Positions 30,901 to 43,925 of a DNA stretch of 64,000 nt are shown in pieces. Each line of letters begins with the position of its first letter. Position 1 is the stretch's first letter. This stretch comes from Azolla caroliniana (taxonomy: Eukaryota; Polypodiophyta). The notes under the pieces are model-generated. The model was not told the DNA's origin. It made no database searches and worked only from the letters and a program-made list of their open reading frames with translations. A program made the translations under genes and the position numbers. Location of the stretch: the NCBI GenBank assembly GCA_043228905.1, contig JBHGNT010000020.1, positions 14,508,001-14,572,000 of the forward strand, read 5' to 3'.

Positions 30901-33900
30901 CCCTTGTTGTGAAGTGTTCGATAGAACTTTAACGGCTACATCTACACCATTTGGGAGGTTTCCCTTATATACTAAGCCAAAGCCACCCCCACCAAGGACC
31001 TTCGAGAAATTATTTGTTGAAATTTGGATATCTTGATAAGTGAATTGTTGTGCAACACTAGTGGCATTTATAAGTTCTTCTTTCTTAACATTAACTATAG
31101 ATAAAATAAAATCATTTGTAAGCTTCCCTTAAAAATTTGATTGTGAAATACATTTTAAACCATTATAAGTATATTAAACCTAAATATAGACAAAGAATCA
31201 TTTGTATAAATAAAACCTAAGTGTGAATGAACAACCATACCACTAAGAACAATTAAACAACATACCTTTAGGATCAAATGAGTCACGTGTATGATTCTTT
31301 CTCCATCTAAAGGTGCATAGAATTATTATTATTATAATCATAATGAAACATAGTATTGCCCCAACACTTCCTCCAATAATGTAATGAATATGTTTGTGGT
31401 ACTCATTTAATGAGGTTGACAAACTTCCGCAAGTAGAATTACTAGCACCACAATAAAGGTTACTATTTCCTTCAAACCTGTAAATTCAAAATTTCAAACA
31501 TGTTCATGCATTTCCTTTTTAACTATAATAAAATGTATGACTTTATACAATTGATATACAATAAATTATGCTTGCTAGTTTTTTCAATCTATGCATATTT
31601 CATATATAATCCACAAATTCATATAAGAAGACCAACACTAGTAAAAACTTGAGTATTATGCAATATAATTCCAAATGCTTTGACTTTTGTACTAAACTAT
31701 ATTTATGATTTTGCATGTTAAACAATATTATTGACTTCTTGAGTTTATACCATTGTTTATCTTCTTGTCCTAGAATGATTGTTTGTACCTCGTAATTATG
31801 ACCGCCGAAAGAGCTAACATACTCGCACATGTTAGCACCTAAACATCTAACTATTCGTAGGACAATAATCTAGTACTTAGATGTGGATTAATCACATGCT
31901 TGGTATCACCATACTATACTAATCATACACCATATTATATCGTTCCCACGTGAGGGCTCACTTACCCGATGAGAATAAACATTTATCTTTTCCCTTGTGG
32001 CTTGCATGCATGGGTTTTATAGTTGAAAGGTAAACAAACTACAACCAATGTATATGAATGGCTTTTATATCTAAAAGGGAATCAGACTACAAGCAATGTG
32101 TATTTACTTCTATACTGAAAGAGATGTGATGGATGGAGTAGTTAGTTCCAAAACACTAAGGGAGTGGGTTGTTGTGTGAGGAGAGAGAAAGCAGAAAAAA
32201 CTATAGCCGCTTAGAGTGACTTTTAGGTCATTTTGGCAATGTTCATGTTCACATACTGCCAATGACCAATAATAATACCCCTCAAATTGGGCTTTCATAT
32301 GGAAGTGTCAAAATATACTAAAACAAGAGAGTCCTTTGGGCCTTTATCCCCAAGATATCCTACCCTAATTAATGTTTAAAATATTGGATCTCCCTAAAGG
32401 GGTTTCTTTCCAACCACAACTCCCGACTCTCTACTCCTTTATATCCATGTACATATTTGCAAGAGTGGCCTACATTTCATTAGCATGTATTTTGGTCGAG
32501 GAAATTGTAGGTGCCTATTCATGTTGCCATCAATGAATGTTGGACACTGCAAAACACCACCTTGTCCTTTGAATTAGCTATTCAGGCATTATATAACATT
32601 TTCTTAGAAGTTATACCACTGATTTCTTCTAGATTGTTTTGACAACCCCAATTAAAATGAGTCAAAAGGGAGGTTGTATGTACCATGTATAAACATGTGG
32701 ACAAAAGAAGTGTGAAAGGTTGGAATAAAATATCAAGGAGCATAAATCATGCAAATACACTCTAAGCAACCTTGTAAATAAGATCATTGAATGTTGTGCT
32801 TATTTTACAATAATTCCACTAAGACTCATAATGGTGGGGTAATGGCATAATGGGGCATAGACTAGAGGTCATGTTCGCTCATGACCACTAAGCTCACCAA
32901 ATTGAGTGACCCATTCTAACTACACCAAAACAATGATGATTAAAAAAGGGCTTAAACTCCTTTTCCTACCTTGATAAATTAACTAGGTGAACATAATAAC
33001 CCTGATGGACATTGATGCAATGATTATAATCCTTTCCTTCAAAATGTGGGTTACCTTTCAACATTGCAATGATACTCTATGAGAATTTGAAGGTACAACA
33101 CCCAATTCTCTATGTTCATTTTTGTTTCAAATGAAACGATGCAGGAAAAACCTTTGTCCATGCAAGAATAATGCCTCCAAGAGGATTATATGAATCTTAT
33201 ATCTCAAGAAAAGGTTTGTGCCAAGAAATCAAGTTCATGGTACCACCTAGTACCCATGCAATCTATTTTCAAACGAGTGATGCATGTTGACGAGAATGAT
33301 TAGGGAGGCATTTAGGGAACACCTAAGGAGGCCTAACTTTAGACCAAGACCCTAGGCCGAAATGAAAATTACATGTGCAATTAGGATAGAATCAAATACA
33401 CCTACTTACAATACCATCCCTACACATGCACAAAGGTGAACCAAAATAGCCAAGTGGGTTAATGTACATTGAGTGAACGACGAACGAGAGGGAAAGGGCA
33501 ATGAATCAACATGCAACATGACTTTACAAAGGCAAACAGAAATAACTGAGTGAGTTAATATACATGGAGTCATAGAGAAAAGAGAGGGAAATGGCACTAA
33601 AGCAACATGATGTGTTTGGAAATGATTAACGATTGCATAATGTTGCCATAAAGGTATAACCTAGAACTTTTTGTTTCCCTAATGATTGCAAGATCCGTGC
33701 TGCAACTAAATCATGTGGGTAACACCACATGCTAAATAATCACCCTCACAAGGATGTTCAGCTTTGCACCATGCATGAGTCGGAGGCTTTAGCATAAGGA
33801 AACCAAATCTTGATAAAACCTTGAAAGGGGGTTGACAAGAATAAAAGACCGTCGATCCCTTAGACATGAACTTGAAGCCATTATACCGACATGCCATATA

Positions 33901-36900
33901 GTGAATTGGAACAATTGGTTAAAATGTGAGTGTGTCATTATATGAACATGCCATTCAGTGAATTGGAACAAATGGTTGAAGTGTGGGCGCCCAAATGAGT
34001 TACTTCCGTATAGGAAATGTTCAAGCTCAATGATAGATAGCAAAAGAGAACGTCAAAGTACACCTACTCCCCAACCAAGGGTTACCACCAATTGCATTCG
34101 CCACAATGTCGAGGTGTTTCAATTGGAGCTGCACCTATGGATCCTACCAATCATGGAACAAGAGATATTATCACAAATTGACCGACAGGTATCATGAGTA
34201 CTTTCGAATCCAAACACGTTAATCTAAGCAAACTTGTTCCTCTTGCTGACAACTAGGAGAAGGTTGCGTAAATCATAGGACCTTTGTTGTTCGAGAGTAT
34301 GTTAACTAGTAGTGCCAAGTGAGCGTCCATTTATGATATCTAGTTTTACCATGTTTTTTGCTAGTTATTTTCGAGATACACCTCCTAAATCTCCCTATTT
34401 TGTTTCCACCTTTTCCACCTTTTGAATTCCTTTTCACTTTTTCCCTACTCATTGTTGTCACTTCAATTATTTCCATGCCTTCATTCTTTTCATTCTCCTC
34501 ATCTTTCTTGGATTTCCCACCACACTTCCATAGCTTTCTCTTTTCCTTCCATTGTAACTACATTGCTCCACTCTTCCCCATCTAATTCCTCGTACCCAAT
34601 ATCCTTCTCCCATTCCTTGCAACAACCCCTCGGGAGCTCCTTATCATCACGAGTTTTTCATCGACTAGGCCCTTGTGATGGCGACCCACTTTCATACCAC
34701 AAGAGCACGCGACCGACCATGCACCATATTGATTACCCCGCTCAAGGACTTGGATAAACTCATGCTTTGTCTCAATTGAGATTACATGAAAGTTTGATTA
34801 GACCCAGCGTTGAATTACATGAGTGGCGATTGCTCCATGATGACCCAATTTCCACAAAGGGTTGAATTGTATGAATTAGGCAGCAATGGCTAATCTTGGA
34901 CTTCTTACTGGCTTCTTAGTATGATTGATATTTAATGTGTCAAAAAAGTACAAACTGAGTCCAATAAGGAAATGGATATCAATTTTATACTATGAGGACT
35001 AGGCGGGGGAGGGTGTTCCACTTCCATATGATAATTCAATCCACATAATTTGAGGCTAATTCACCAAATTATGGAAATTTTGCTGTCTTATGGCCCATGT
35101 TCAATTTGATTTGAATTATAATGCTAGAAGAGAAGTGTATTAACAATGAATTAGACATTTTCCAAGTCGATTACTGTTTGATTTACATTCTTGTTTAGGG
35201 TTGGCTGCTATATTCTGGCATTCCTACAGACCAGACGTGTGAGAAACTCCTGGAGAAGTGTAGGATTACGAGAAACATTAACACTAGCAAAATGTCAGGC
35301 ATTTTGACCGTTTTGCAGGAATGTCAATATTTTCTCCAAACATTTTTTGTACATTGACATTTCCTTCCTGTACTTATTTCTAACTAGATTGAATTGTCGA
35401 AAATAACAGATTTCTTGGTGACTAAAGTAAGGCTCACGATCATTTAAAAGACTCGACATACCTGAAATCTAGCCCTTCTTTTTGTAGTAATGCCGGTGGT
35501 ATCGTCCCACTAAAGTGATTGTTTGCCAAGTTACTAGGCCAACGTTTAAAAACAGCGAACAACATTAAACAGATTCATAGTAAATCGAAATTTGAGTGTA
35601 CGAGCTAAGGTTTCATGTGCATTTTGATGGGAGAAAAACAATTCGACATTTTCATACTTACAGGTATATTAATCTCGTCAAATTTGAAAGCGAGTCAGGG
35701 ATTTCACCGCTCAAATTGTTGTTGCTTAAATCCCTGCATTATTGTTACATCTTCTATTTACTTTGGTAAATCTGAGAGTGAAGCATTCATGGATTGAACG
35801 GTTCAAATTATATCCTCTAAATGATTTTCCTAAAAGGTTTACAAAGATAGTCTCCCAATGATTTATTTATGCAAGTGCCATGGGGCTTTCAGTTCTAGTT
35901 TTTGGCATTAGTGTAGGGTTGAATTTCTATAAAGTTTGGCAAACCTCCTTGCAACTTATCATGATCAAACAAACTATGCATGACAAAACAGTGACATACT
36001 TCCTATTTATTTCTTCGACAGGATGAATGATTATACAAGTACTTATCATACATCCAATTAGTGAGATCATCTTACAATATAACAAGTTCATTCAGCCTAC
36101 TGATGCTGCTGGGAAGAGTTCCCATTAAACCATAATCAGATAGGGATCTGCATGAATATGAAACAAGAGCACGATGAGATTAATACAATCCCGTATCATT
36201 CCATATAATCATGATGTCCAAGAAACTCTAACTTCAAATACATCTTTGTTACTCGAGGTAGACTTTGGTTCGTATCGTCACAATCGATCCACGGGTACTC
36301 GTATAGTCGTGGCAAGCATGGGTCGCCAATAAAGTTTAGTAAGCTAGGAAATGTACTGCTGATTAAATCTCGTATAGCCAGAACTGTAGTTGATAATTGC
36401 AAAGGAATAGGGTGTATTAAGCAGCTAAGATTCATGACATGCAGTTATAGGTTATAATGTTCATAACTAATCATTGTAGTCTAGTCAATGTGGATGCTAA
36501 GGGGGCAGCATTGGACCTACCGTCAGTAGAGGAGGTGGGACTAGTGTCATTCATGGGGTTATCGAACAGCTGCAAGATTTCGACTGCGGCTATGGCAGGA
36601 CCATAGAGTGAGCCAGGCAAGGCTTGAGTAGCATTAATTACAATGTTGTCTGTGTAAGGTCCCAAGGGTTTACTACTGTTTGGGTTGATCTCAACCCCTT
36701 TATAGAGGCTAGACGCTAATTTGAAGATGTCGACGGCATGGTGAAAGAGCTCCTGATTTATGGTCACGTCGAACACACGCCTGCCGGTGCCATTGCAATG
36801 TGAATCGGACTCGAAGAACCATAAGACCACGTAGTAACTGTGGCTGCCGATCCATGTGCCACTATTCAATGTATACTGTTGTTCCTTTACATCATAGGTA

Positions 36901-38036
36901 CTATTGGTGTTTGCTATCCAACTGCTCTGCATGACGGCTTCCGGAGGGAGACCAGAAAGCCCACCTACTCGCACCGGTTCGGTCGTCTCCACTGTATGAA
37001 CATTTAGCGAATATGGATTACTCCACCACAACCTGTCAATGGTGTCATATGGATACCTGTCCCACATGAAAGAAACCGTCTTAAGACTTTTTAAGTGTGT
37101 CTCTCCATCCATCTTTCATTTCATAAGGATGGTGTTGGAACTGAGATTTAATTACTCACCTTACTATGGTTGGGTGGATCGAATCTGTGGAATTGAAGTA
37201 TTTCCGATCCACTGCTCGCAATGCAATGTTAGAAGCATTGATGAACTTCACCGAGCTCATATTCGATGGCAGCGGACGCAACTCCAAGGAGTTTATGAAG
37301 GGCGGATCGCTACTGCCTGATGCAGCCGACAGACACACGGACACAGACGAGCTTCCGGTGAGTGCGCGGACATACATCTCTTCGAACCATGGATTGAGCT
37401 GAGGCAAATCAATGAGAATCTCCACGCCTTCATATGTGTCCACGATCATGTGGAAGCTAATCTGATTGCGTGTGCGTATCGCATAAAACAGGGCGGTCGA
37501 TGGGCCATACCAAAAGGAAGCACGGATCAAGTAGTAGTTTCCGGCTATGGCGGGCAGGGTGTAGCAGAACTTGCTCTGGTTCATGGCCTTATTAGCGAGG
37601 AAATATCGCAGCGTGGTCAAATGTACCAGATCACCTGTCATGGTAGTGGGTGGGTTCACTAAACGGGTGAAGGACCACTTCTTAATCTCTGGCCACTTCA
37701 GTGTGTCCGACGTCCAATTTATCATGTCGTCGCTTGTGTAATTTTCCTCTCCCCCACAATCGATACTTAAGAACCCTAGAGCAACATAAACTTGTCAGAA
37801 GCATTATTGAATGAATTAAGATCCTACAAATGAAATCTAGAGACCATACACATCTTTGGATTAGTGTATATGTATATCAATCAAACTGAGCTTTAATTTA
37901 TATATATACACCCACCGGGTTCTTGAGCCATCGTGCAGTAAGGGAGGAGTATCTCATTGGTGGTAACTAGAACCACAATTAATAGAAGAAGAACATTAAT
38001 CCATGTACAATCTGGGCTACCAGAGAGTGAGACCAT
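27991..38036 (-). CDS. Intact malectin-like LRR receptor kinase, 14 exons, 941 aa
   Basis: Exons (minus, 5' to 3'): 38036-37916, 37775-37160, 37056-36521, 36383-36242, 36147-36076, 35733-35662, 35533-35462, 31477-31266, 31094-30880, 29278-29155, 28932-28867, 28791-28611, 28474-28336, 28248-27991. They sum to 2826 nt in one open frame with matching phases. Signal peptide about residues 1-38; malectin-like domain about 41-420 beginning [12 protein letters not shown] linker; three 24-residue LRRs, one per exon (472-543); transmembrane about 576-599; kinase about 640-900 with LGGGGFG, Lys 670, HRD Asp 764, DFG 782-784 and GYIDPEY. It is probably a plasma-membrane receptor acting in ligand or cell-wall sensing, closest in kind to Arabidopsis At1g67720. 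Introns of 4.0 and 1.6 kb flank the TM/kinase-1 exons. The exon model is my own reading and has no transcript support. Confidence 0.9.
29439..29660. repeat. 110-bp tandem duplication in an RLK intron
   Basis: GATATCCCTAAATTTAAGCC... at about 29439-29548 is repeated at 29549-29660 with a few substitutions. Both lie in the 1.6-kb intron between the first and second kinase exons. Confidence 0.85.
30786..33222. repeat. Segmental duplication, copy 2 (uninterrupted, in the RLK gene)
   Basis: Matches 3537-5938 plus 11619-12068. This copy lies in the intact gene and is the likely source. At about 32758-32768 (ACACTCTAAGCAACC) it preserves the chromovirus-free target site. Confidence 0.9.
33223..35461. 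other. Remainder of the 4-kb RLK intron 7
   Basis: Nothing coding is recognised. A pyrimidine-rich stretch runs from about 34380 to 34620, and two related 45-bp units (ACATGCCATATAGTGAATTGG and ACATGCCATTCAGTGAATTGG) occur at about 33888 and 33947. Confidence 0.5.
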
Positions 38037-39733
38037 TTGGTTAGCGGTGGCAATGGAATGGAAGATTAGCTATGGATGCAAATAGATCATTCCGAGAACT
38101 AATAATGGGGGATTTCACCTTCTTCTTCGGACATAGAAACAGCTATTGAAGTGTCCATTGCCCCCACAAAAGCTTAATTTAAGAAGAAGAGAGAGTAGGT
38201 CAGTCAAAAGAGAGTATGACAGAAATGAAGGAATCCATTCGCACCATGAGAAGCTCTTATGGTTTTTTCTCTATTCTACACACACACACTCTCTCTCTCT
38301 CTCATACTTTCCCAAAACACGACCAATGGGGGACTTAAGTCCATCATATCTGCAGTGAAGTGAACTGACCCATTGAAGAAGAATATTAAAAGAACTATGT
38401 AGTTTTGATTAAAGGAAGTATTTCTAGCCAAAATCAGAACTGGTTTTGGCACCCTGATCAAGATAACAATCAAGATAAGGCTAAGGTTGCCCTATTGCTT
38501 TTGTTCTTCAGTTCACAAAACGCCTCACTCTGCCTTATTTTGACAGGTGTATTTATTTTGGCTTGTTCAAACAAACTAAAAATCAACAATTCTGGAACTC
38601 GTTATATGTTCTATAATTTGATTTTTTTGTAAACATATTGGTATGTTTCTCTGTATATTTATCTTTTTGAACAGCCCCACATAACCTACATAAGGAAGGC
38701 AGGCCACTTGATTGATTGGTTCCATAAGGGCACATCTAGTGATTTTGGGATGAGCCAAAACTTCTCAAAATAAAAGCTTGCCTTTATGTCTGTGTCAAGA
38801 ACATTAGAATGAGTACAATCTTAGGTGAATTGTTGTGTAAAGATGTGTTACTGCATGCTCGCCTAGATGTAGAATGTTGGGTAGGAGGATAGGGTCTACT
38901 TACTACATAATATTATTGTCATCAAAATCAGAGGCATAAATTTATTAAGAGAACTTGATGGGATAGCATTAGAGTAATAGAATTTGAGAGAGCCTGAGTT
39001 TGATCCTCGCCATGGCCCCCATGTCATTGATCTGCTTGTCAATGATGTTAAGCCAAAGAGCCTCTTAAGACATTAGTTACGAGGATAAAGACAAAGTAAT
39101 ACTTTTCTTTTTCTTCTATATAAAGTATTGTATGATTTAGTGTGTGTGATATTACATTTTAGTTGTTACATTAGGTTCTTCCATTGTAACAGTCTTTTCA
39201 AAATGAAGTATAACTTGTTCTGCATTGTTATTGAATCTCTCTCTCTCTCTCTCTCTTTCTCTGTCAATCCCTTCCATTGTGTTCTAGTTTTTCCTACAGA
39301 ACCCCTCCACCGATCCTAGGCTCGGCAACAACGTTGTTGGGAGCCGATTACTTATGCCCTCTGCAGGATAGAAATCCAAAGTTTACCCTTTAATTCATTA
39401 TTTTCTGTTACTTGTCTTTCCCTCTTTATTTCCCTTCTCTCTGTTTTATTTTATCATTACCTCCTTCTGAAATCTCCATATTTAGTTTCCATCTTGTACT
39501 TACAGTTGTTTCCATCCTTTTCCCATCTTCACCTTGTAAATCTGCCATACCATCAATTTCTTCCATTTAGTGCCAGCTACCTCTGCTCTAAATGAAGGAA
39601 CAGTGTTAGGCTGCTCTAAATGAAGGAACAGTGCTAACTAGATGAAGAAGAGGTGTGGCAGGGGTTTCCGATGCAATCAATCTCCCATCTTTCAAAATAG
39701 GGAAACTTGGAAGTTCTTCTATTTACCAGAATG
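38037..39733. other. RLK 5' flank and intergenic sequence
   Basis: Contains CA/CT microsatellites at 38279-38303 and 39237-39258. The stretch around 38255-38345 recurs at 49808-49900, so part of the promoter was copied with the RLK fragment there. No further gene is recognised. Confidence 0.5.
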
Positions 39734-39950
39734 CCCCTGGAAGTTCCAAATTTACCAAACTACCCCTATGTCCAAAAAATTACACTTTATAAAGTAATTA
39801 TACACTCAAATCTACAAGCCCTATTTACCAAAGATGGAAGAAATGGACCCGAACTAGCCCTATGTATCAAAGATTTGAGTGTATAATTACTTTATAAAGT
39901 GTAATTTTTTGGACATAGGGGTAGTTTGGTAAATTTGGAACTTCCAGGGG
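39734..39950. repeat. Perfect 80-bp inverted repeat (foldback)
   Basis: The arm 39734-39813 is the exact reverse complement of 39871-39950, with a 57-nt spacer. Pairing continues imperfectly outwards. No coding capacity. Possible young snapback MITE or small-RNA hairpin. Confidence 0.95.
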
Positions 39951-39997
39951 TATCTTGGGTACTTTTCCCTTCAAAATATTATGTTGCCAATGTACGT

Positions 39998-40195
39998 TGT
40001 ACATATACATATACATACATACATGCATACATGCATACATACATACATATATATATATATTTATAATATATATATCATTATATGTATGTATGTATGCATG
40101 TATGCATGTATGTATGTATATGTATATATATATGGATGTATGCATGCATGCATGTATGTATGTATGTATATGTATTATATATATACATATACATA

Positions 40196-40227
<32 letters not shown>

Positions 40228-40230
40228 GTT
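39998..40230. repeat. Tetranucleotide satellite (TACA/TGTA, GCAT variants)
   Basis: Runs of ATAC, then TATATA, then TATG/CATG, then TATA and ATAC again. Alternating complementary runs make it locally palindromic, and all open frames across it are spurious. Confidence 0.95.
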
Positions 40231-40399
40231 CTGACAAGAGTAGAATATACCTTCTTCAAATGATACCCTTCACATTAATTTTTTTCTCATAGTTCACATT
40301 CGACCTCCGAAGACAAATACTTCTTTGTGGTGCCTGCTAGATAGATACCTCCAATCCCCTTTACTATTTCTTAATTAACTTTCATTAGATTTAACATAA

Positions 40400-42690
40400 A
40401 TATGCTAACAGCTCATACGGCATCGCCAATGTTTGGTCTCATACAAACCATTGTAGACATCAAACTACCAATGTTTGATGTCTAAGGAACTTTAGCCTTG
40501 AAATCTCCCACTTCCTCCATCTATCAAGATTGATCCTTCCATAAGTGAAAGCGACTTGTCAAGGGTGTACTAACTTAATTGAGTTGGCATTATCCATGCT
40601 AAATCTTTGCAAAACACGATCCACATACTTTGACTAAGATAACTAGAAAATATCTCTATGTTTATCAATGGTGATTTGCAAAATCTCTCTATGGTTATCA
40701 CTTTGTGATTTGTCTCTCTATGTTTATGTCAAACTCCTTTGGCAATTGTTGCTTCAACCTTTTTATATCGATCATATCTGAACTTGCTACTAACATCATC
40801 GAAATAAAGTTGTAAAATGATATAGTTGAATCTTTATCATTTGAAGTTGTAACTTTGCTCAATTTTGAAATTCTAGAAACCTTCCTTGTGCATGATGCCA
40901 TCAAACCTTTAGTACGAGTGTCTTGGGGCTTGTTTTAGGCCATAAAAACTTTTATTTCATTCACATACCATCTTTTCCTTCCCTCTTCCTTAGAAACCTT
41001 CTAGGAGGTGATGTGTATCTCCTCACCTAAGCATCCATGAAGAGATGTAGTTTTCCGGTACAATTTTTCAAGATAAAGATCTTCAATATTGACAATACCC
41101 AATATTGATCGAATAATATTGAGCTTCACAATGGGAGCAAAAACGTTACTGTAGTCAACTCCTTCCTATACTAATCTTCCACTTGGTACACCCATTTGTT
41201 ATGAGGTGCCTTCTTCCCCAAATGTAACCCAACTAGTTCCCATGTTTGGTTGGATATTCTCTACATCTTATTTTCATGGAAAGATCTTACTAGCTAGCTT
41301 CACTAGTATGATAACCTTTATCATAACATTCACACTCTCTGTCATAAGCCAACAGTAAATAGTTCATATATCTTATTAGGCCCATGTGATCAAGAAGAAA
41401 TTCTCAATACATGAGCTTGGGTAGGAGTCTCCAATGTGTCAAACTATTGTGCACTATTTTGTCTAACAAGTTCTTCTACTTGAGGATTCACTATGCTATG
41501 CAAATGAAAACAATTAGATTTCATGGTTTTATCTTTCTTCCACTCCATACATCCTCTAGTTTGTGTGCTCGAATGGAACCGGTGGGCCTTGATTGACCAA
41601 GTAAGCTAATGTGTTGAATGCTTCTACCCAAAATGGCTTTTGTAGACTTGATTGTATGCGAATGCTTTTATCTGTTTTTCTCAATGTTCAGTTCATACAC
41701 TTAGTTCAGCCATGATTCAAAGTGTACCAACATAGTTTTCTCCATTTTGATCCTGTGCTTATAGCACAACTTCTTGAATTTGGTGTATTCATGCTCAACA
41801 CCATTGTTAGTTTCATGCTTTCCAATCTTCAAACTTGTCTCTTTTTCAAGAGTATCTTTTTTCTCCCAAAGATCTCAAACGTTTTAGACTTATGCTTTAC
41901 TTCTAAGAGTGATCACTGTTAAAAGTAATCAGATAGTGTTTCCAACTAATAGATGAAAGAGTCAGTGGTTCCCAAACATCAGATGAACTAGCTCTACCCT
42001 TTCTTTCTTTAGGGTTATGCTACTTGTTTGAAAGCTAATTTTCTTATGCATCTAAGGTTACAATCGCCACTTCTGTATATGTAAACAGATTAAATTGCAG
42101 GCCTGGAACTTTCCCCTTTAAATGCTTACTTTTAATCCCCTTCTCTTTCATGTGGCAAACTTTTTAGTGCCAGAAGTTGGGATGTTCATTTCCCATTACA
42201 ACTACAATTGAACAATGTGTTTATGCTTTAGTTTCATGCAAACAATGGTGCTCTCTTCTCCACGAGAAATAATCATTGCATCCTTTGAAATGTTCCAGTT
42301 ATCACCATGGAAGATTGTAGTGTAAGTTTTGTTAACCAACAACTCTATTGAGATTAGGATCTTTCTTAGCTCAATATTCCTAACATTCTTTAGCACCCGA
42401 ATAGATTTGTTCAGTTTATCCTATTAACTACAATTCTATCAAGAATAACACGACATTAATAATCACAACAACACAACTTTCCAAGGTTGCAAGGAATTCT
42501 CTCATCGAAGTAACATGGAATGATTCTCTAGAACCTAATACCCAAGACTCTTCCTTTCTCTTGAAAGAGCATATAAGATGTATCATCTCCTCCTATGGTG
42601 GACGTAACATTTGCCTTTGCCTTTGCATCGTGGTCGTTAGGTGTACCCTTGTAGTGATTTCTCTCAACTATGTTCTCCTTTAATATGACC
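40400..42690 (-). pseudogene. Decayed Ty1/copia gag-pol relic
   Basis: Read on the minus strand. Around 42540-42640 there is a protease-like region with a Cys/His-poor linker. 42396-42202 resembles the region after protease (IELRKILISIELLVNK, MIISRGEES). 41250-41000 resembles RT (GVDYSNVFAPIVKLNIIRSI), and 40904-40698 matches the YVDD region (MMLVASSDMIDIKRLKQQL, with YVDD itself lost). Stops and frame changes throughout; no LTRs were identified. An old copy unrelated in detail to the element at 16205. Confidence 0.65.
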
Positions 42691-42699
42691 CAACTCCCT

Positions 42700-43010
42700 A
42701 AATACACGCTAGTGCTAGATACTGCTTATCTTAAACTCAATGTCATGTACTTCAAGACTAAGTACATCTTAACTTGCCCACAAAATATTCTTCTAGTTGA
42801 CCTAACTAGTCAATCCTCTTACCCACCTTCCCTCTTTTCTCGATACATTCTGTCCTACTCATCTATGGTTTCCTAAATTAACATCTTATTGACCCATATG
42901 GTTGGGTGGCACACTAGCCACTCCTCATTTGGGGCACTATTACAAAATGTGCATGCTAGTAATACATCTGGGGATAAATTGCCAACTTGGGGTTGATCGT
43001 TGATAATACA
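42700..43010 (-). repeat. Decayed partial LTR of the 16205-family copia element
   Basis: The minus strand matches the first 300 bases or so of the LTR at 16205 (GATCAACCCCAAGTTG..., AATGAGGAGTGGCTAGTGTG) with many substitutions. Confidence 0.7.
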
Positions 43011-43925
43011 CTGAGGAAGGGCAAGAAATTCAAAAACAATTGAGGAAGCCCTTGAGAATACTAGGGCACAATGGCAAAACAAGACAGAACAAGTCGCCCT
43101 ACTGAATCTAAGGGCATACCAATCTTACAAATTGAATGACAATATCGATGGTGGAGATTTCCTGCTTGTTATAATGGAATCATTGAAGCATCATGTTTAC
43201 AATACTTTGATAGAATGCTAGAACCGTGTACTAATACTTAAAATAGACAAAATGGGTCATGAAGAATGTTAGGATTTGACATGCAGGCTACAATTTTATG
43301 GGATGGGTGATTCAAAACAACAATCTCATTTGAAGTCCATTGTTATATTCAAAAACTTTTTGTTATGAAATACTCATTGATAATTTTTTTTTATGTTTTT
43401 TGATTAATCTCGTTCATCTATGATGTATTTGCAGCCTTCTCTAAGCATTTGTTCGAAATTTCAAGTGTTCAATGAGAATTTCATGTGCCGAGGTACTTAA
43501 AGAGTTTCAAAACGACTACAAAGGTGAGCCTGGCTTATGAAGGGCTGTTTTATTTCCAAACAATCATAATGATCTTACATTGGTCTCTAGATATCCATGT
43601 GATTCTCCACCTGATTATCAGGAAATTCGGAAATAGCAATGAGGGTTTTATGACCCAGTCATAGTCAAAGAAAGAAAGAGAAAGGAGCTTGTAAGGGATT
43701 ATATATGGAATCTATGTCCGTTCATCTCTTCGTCTCTGCAGCCATGATACACATCAGATGGTTATGGTTACCACAAACTGACAACTTGTGGCATAATTAA
43801 ATATAGGCCAATGCATGACATGACATGATTGATTGATTCTATGTTATTCTTTCTCTTATAGGAGCCAACAAATAACCGGATTTGCCTGAATAATCCAGTA
43901 CTTAATGTAATAATAGACCATCGGA
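43011..43925. other. 5' flank of the RLK pseudogene
   Basis: 43430-43925 matches the inverted complement of 14861-15350 (for example the stretch with TTGTGGCATAATTAAATATAGG). 43011-43300 has a short gag-like frame (EEALENTRAQWQNKTEQVAL) with stops, probably another retroelement scrap. Confidence 0.45.

Noticed and set aside
33958-34197. 79-codon plus-strand ORF inside the RLK intron
   Set aside because: Composition and short length fit chance; no motif and no splice partner.
34358-34757. Overlapping ORFs rich in Ser, Phe and Pro
   Set aside because: The stretch is a pyrimidine-rich tract inside an RLK intron, which gives such frames by composition alone.
39998-40230. CRISPR-like array
   Set aside because: Units are simple 4-bp repeats without spacers and the DNA is eukaryotic.
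39867-40292. Three overlapping ORFs of 100-130 codons
   Set aside because: They translate the tetranucleotide satellite into Tyr/Ile/His/Met repeats and have no coding character.
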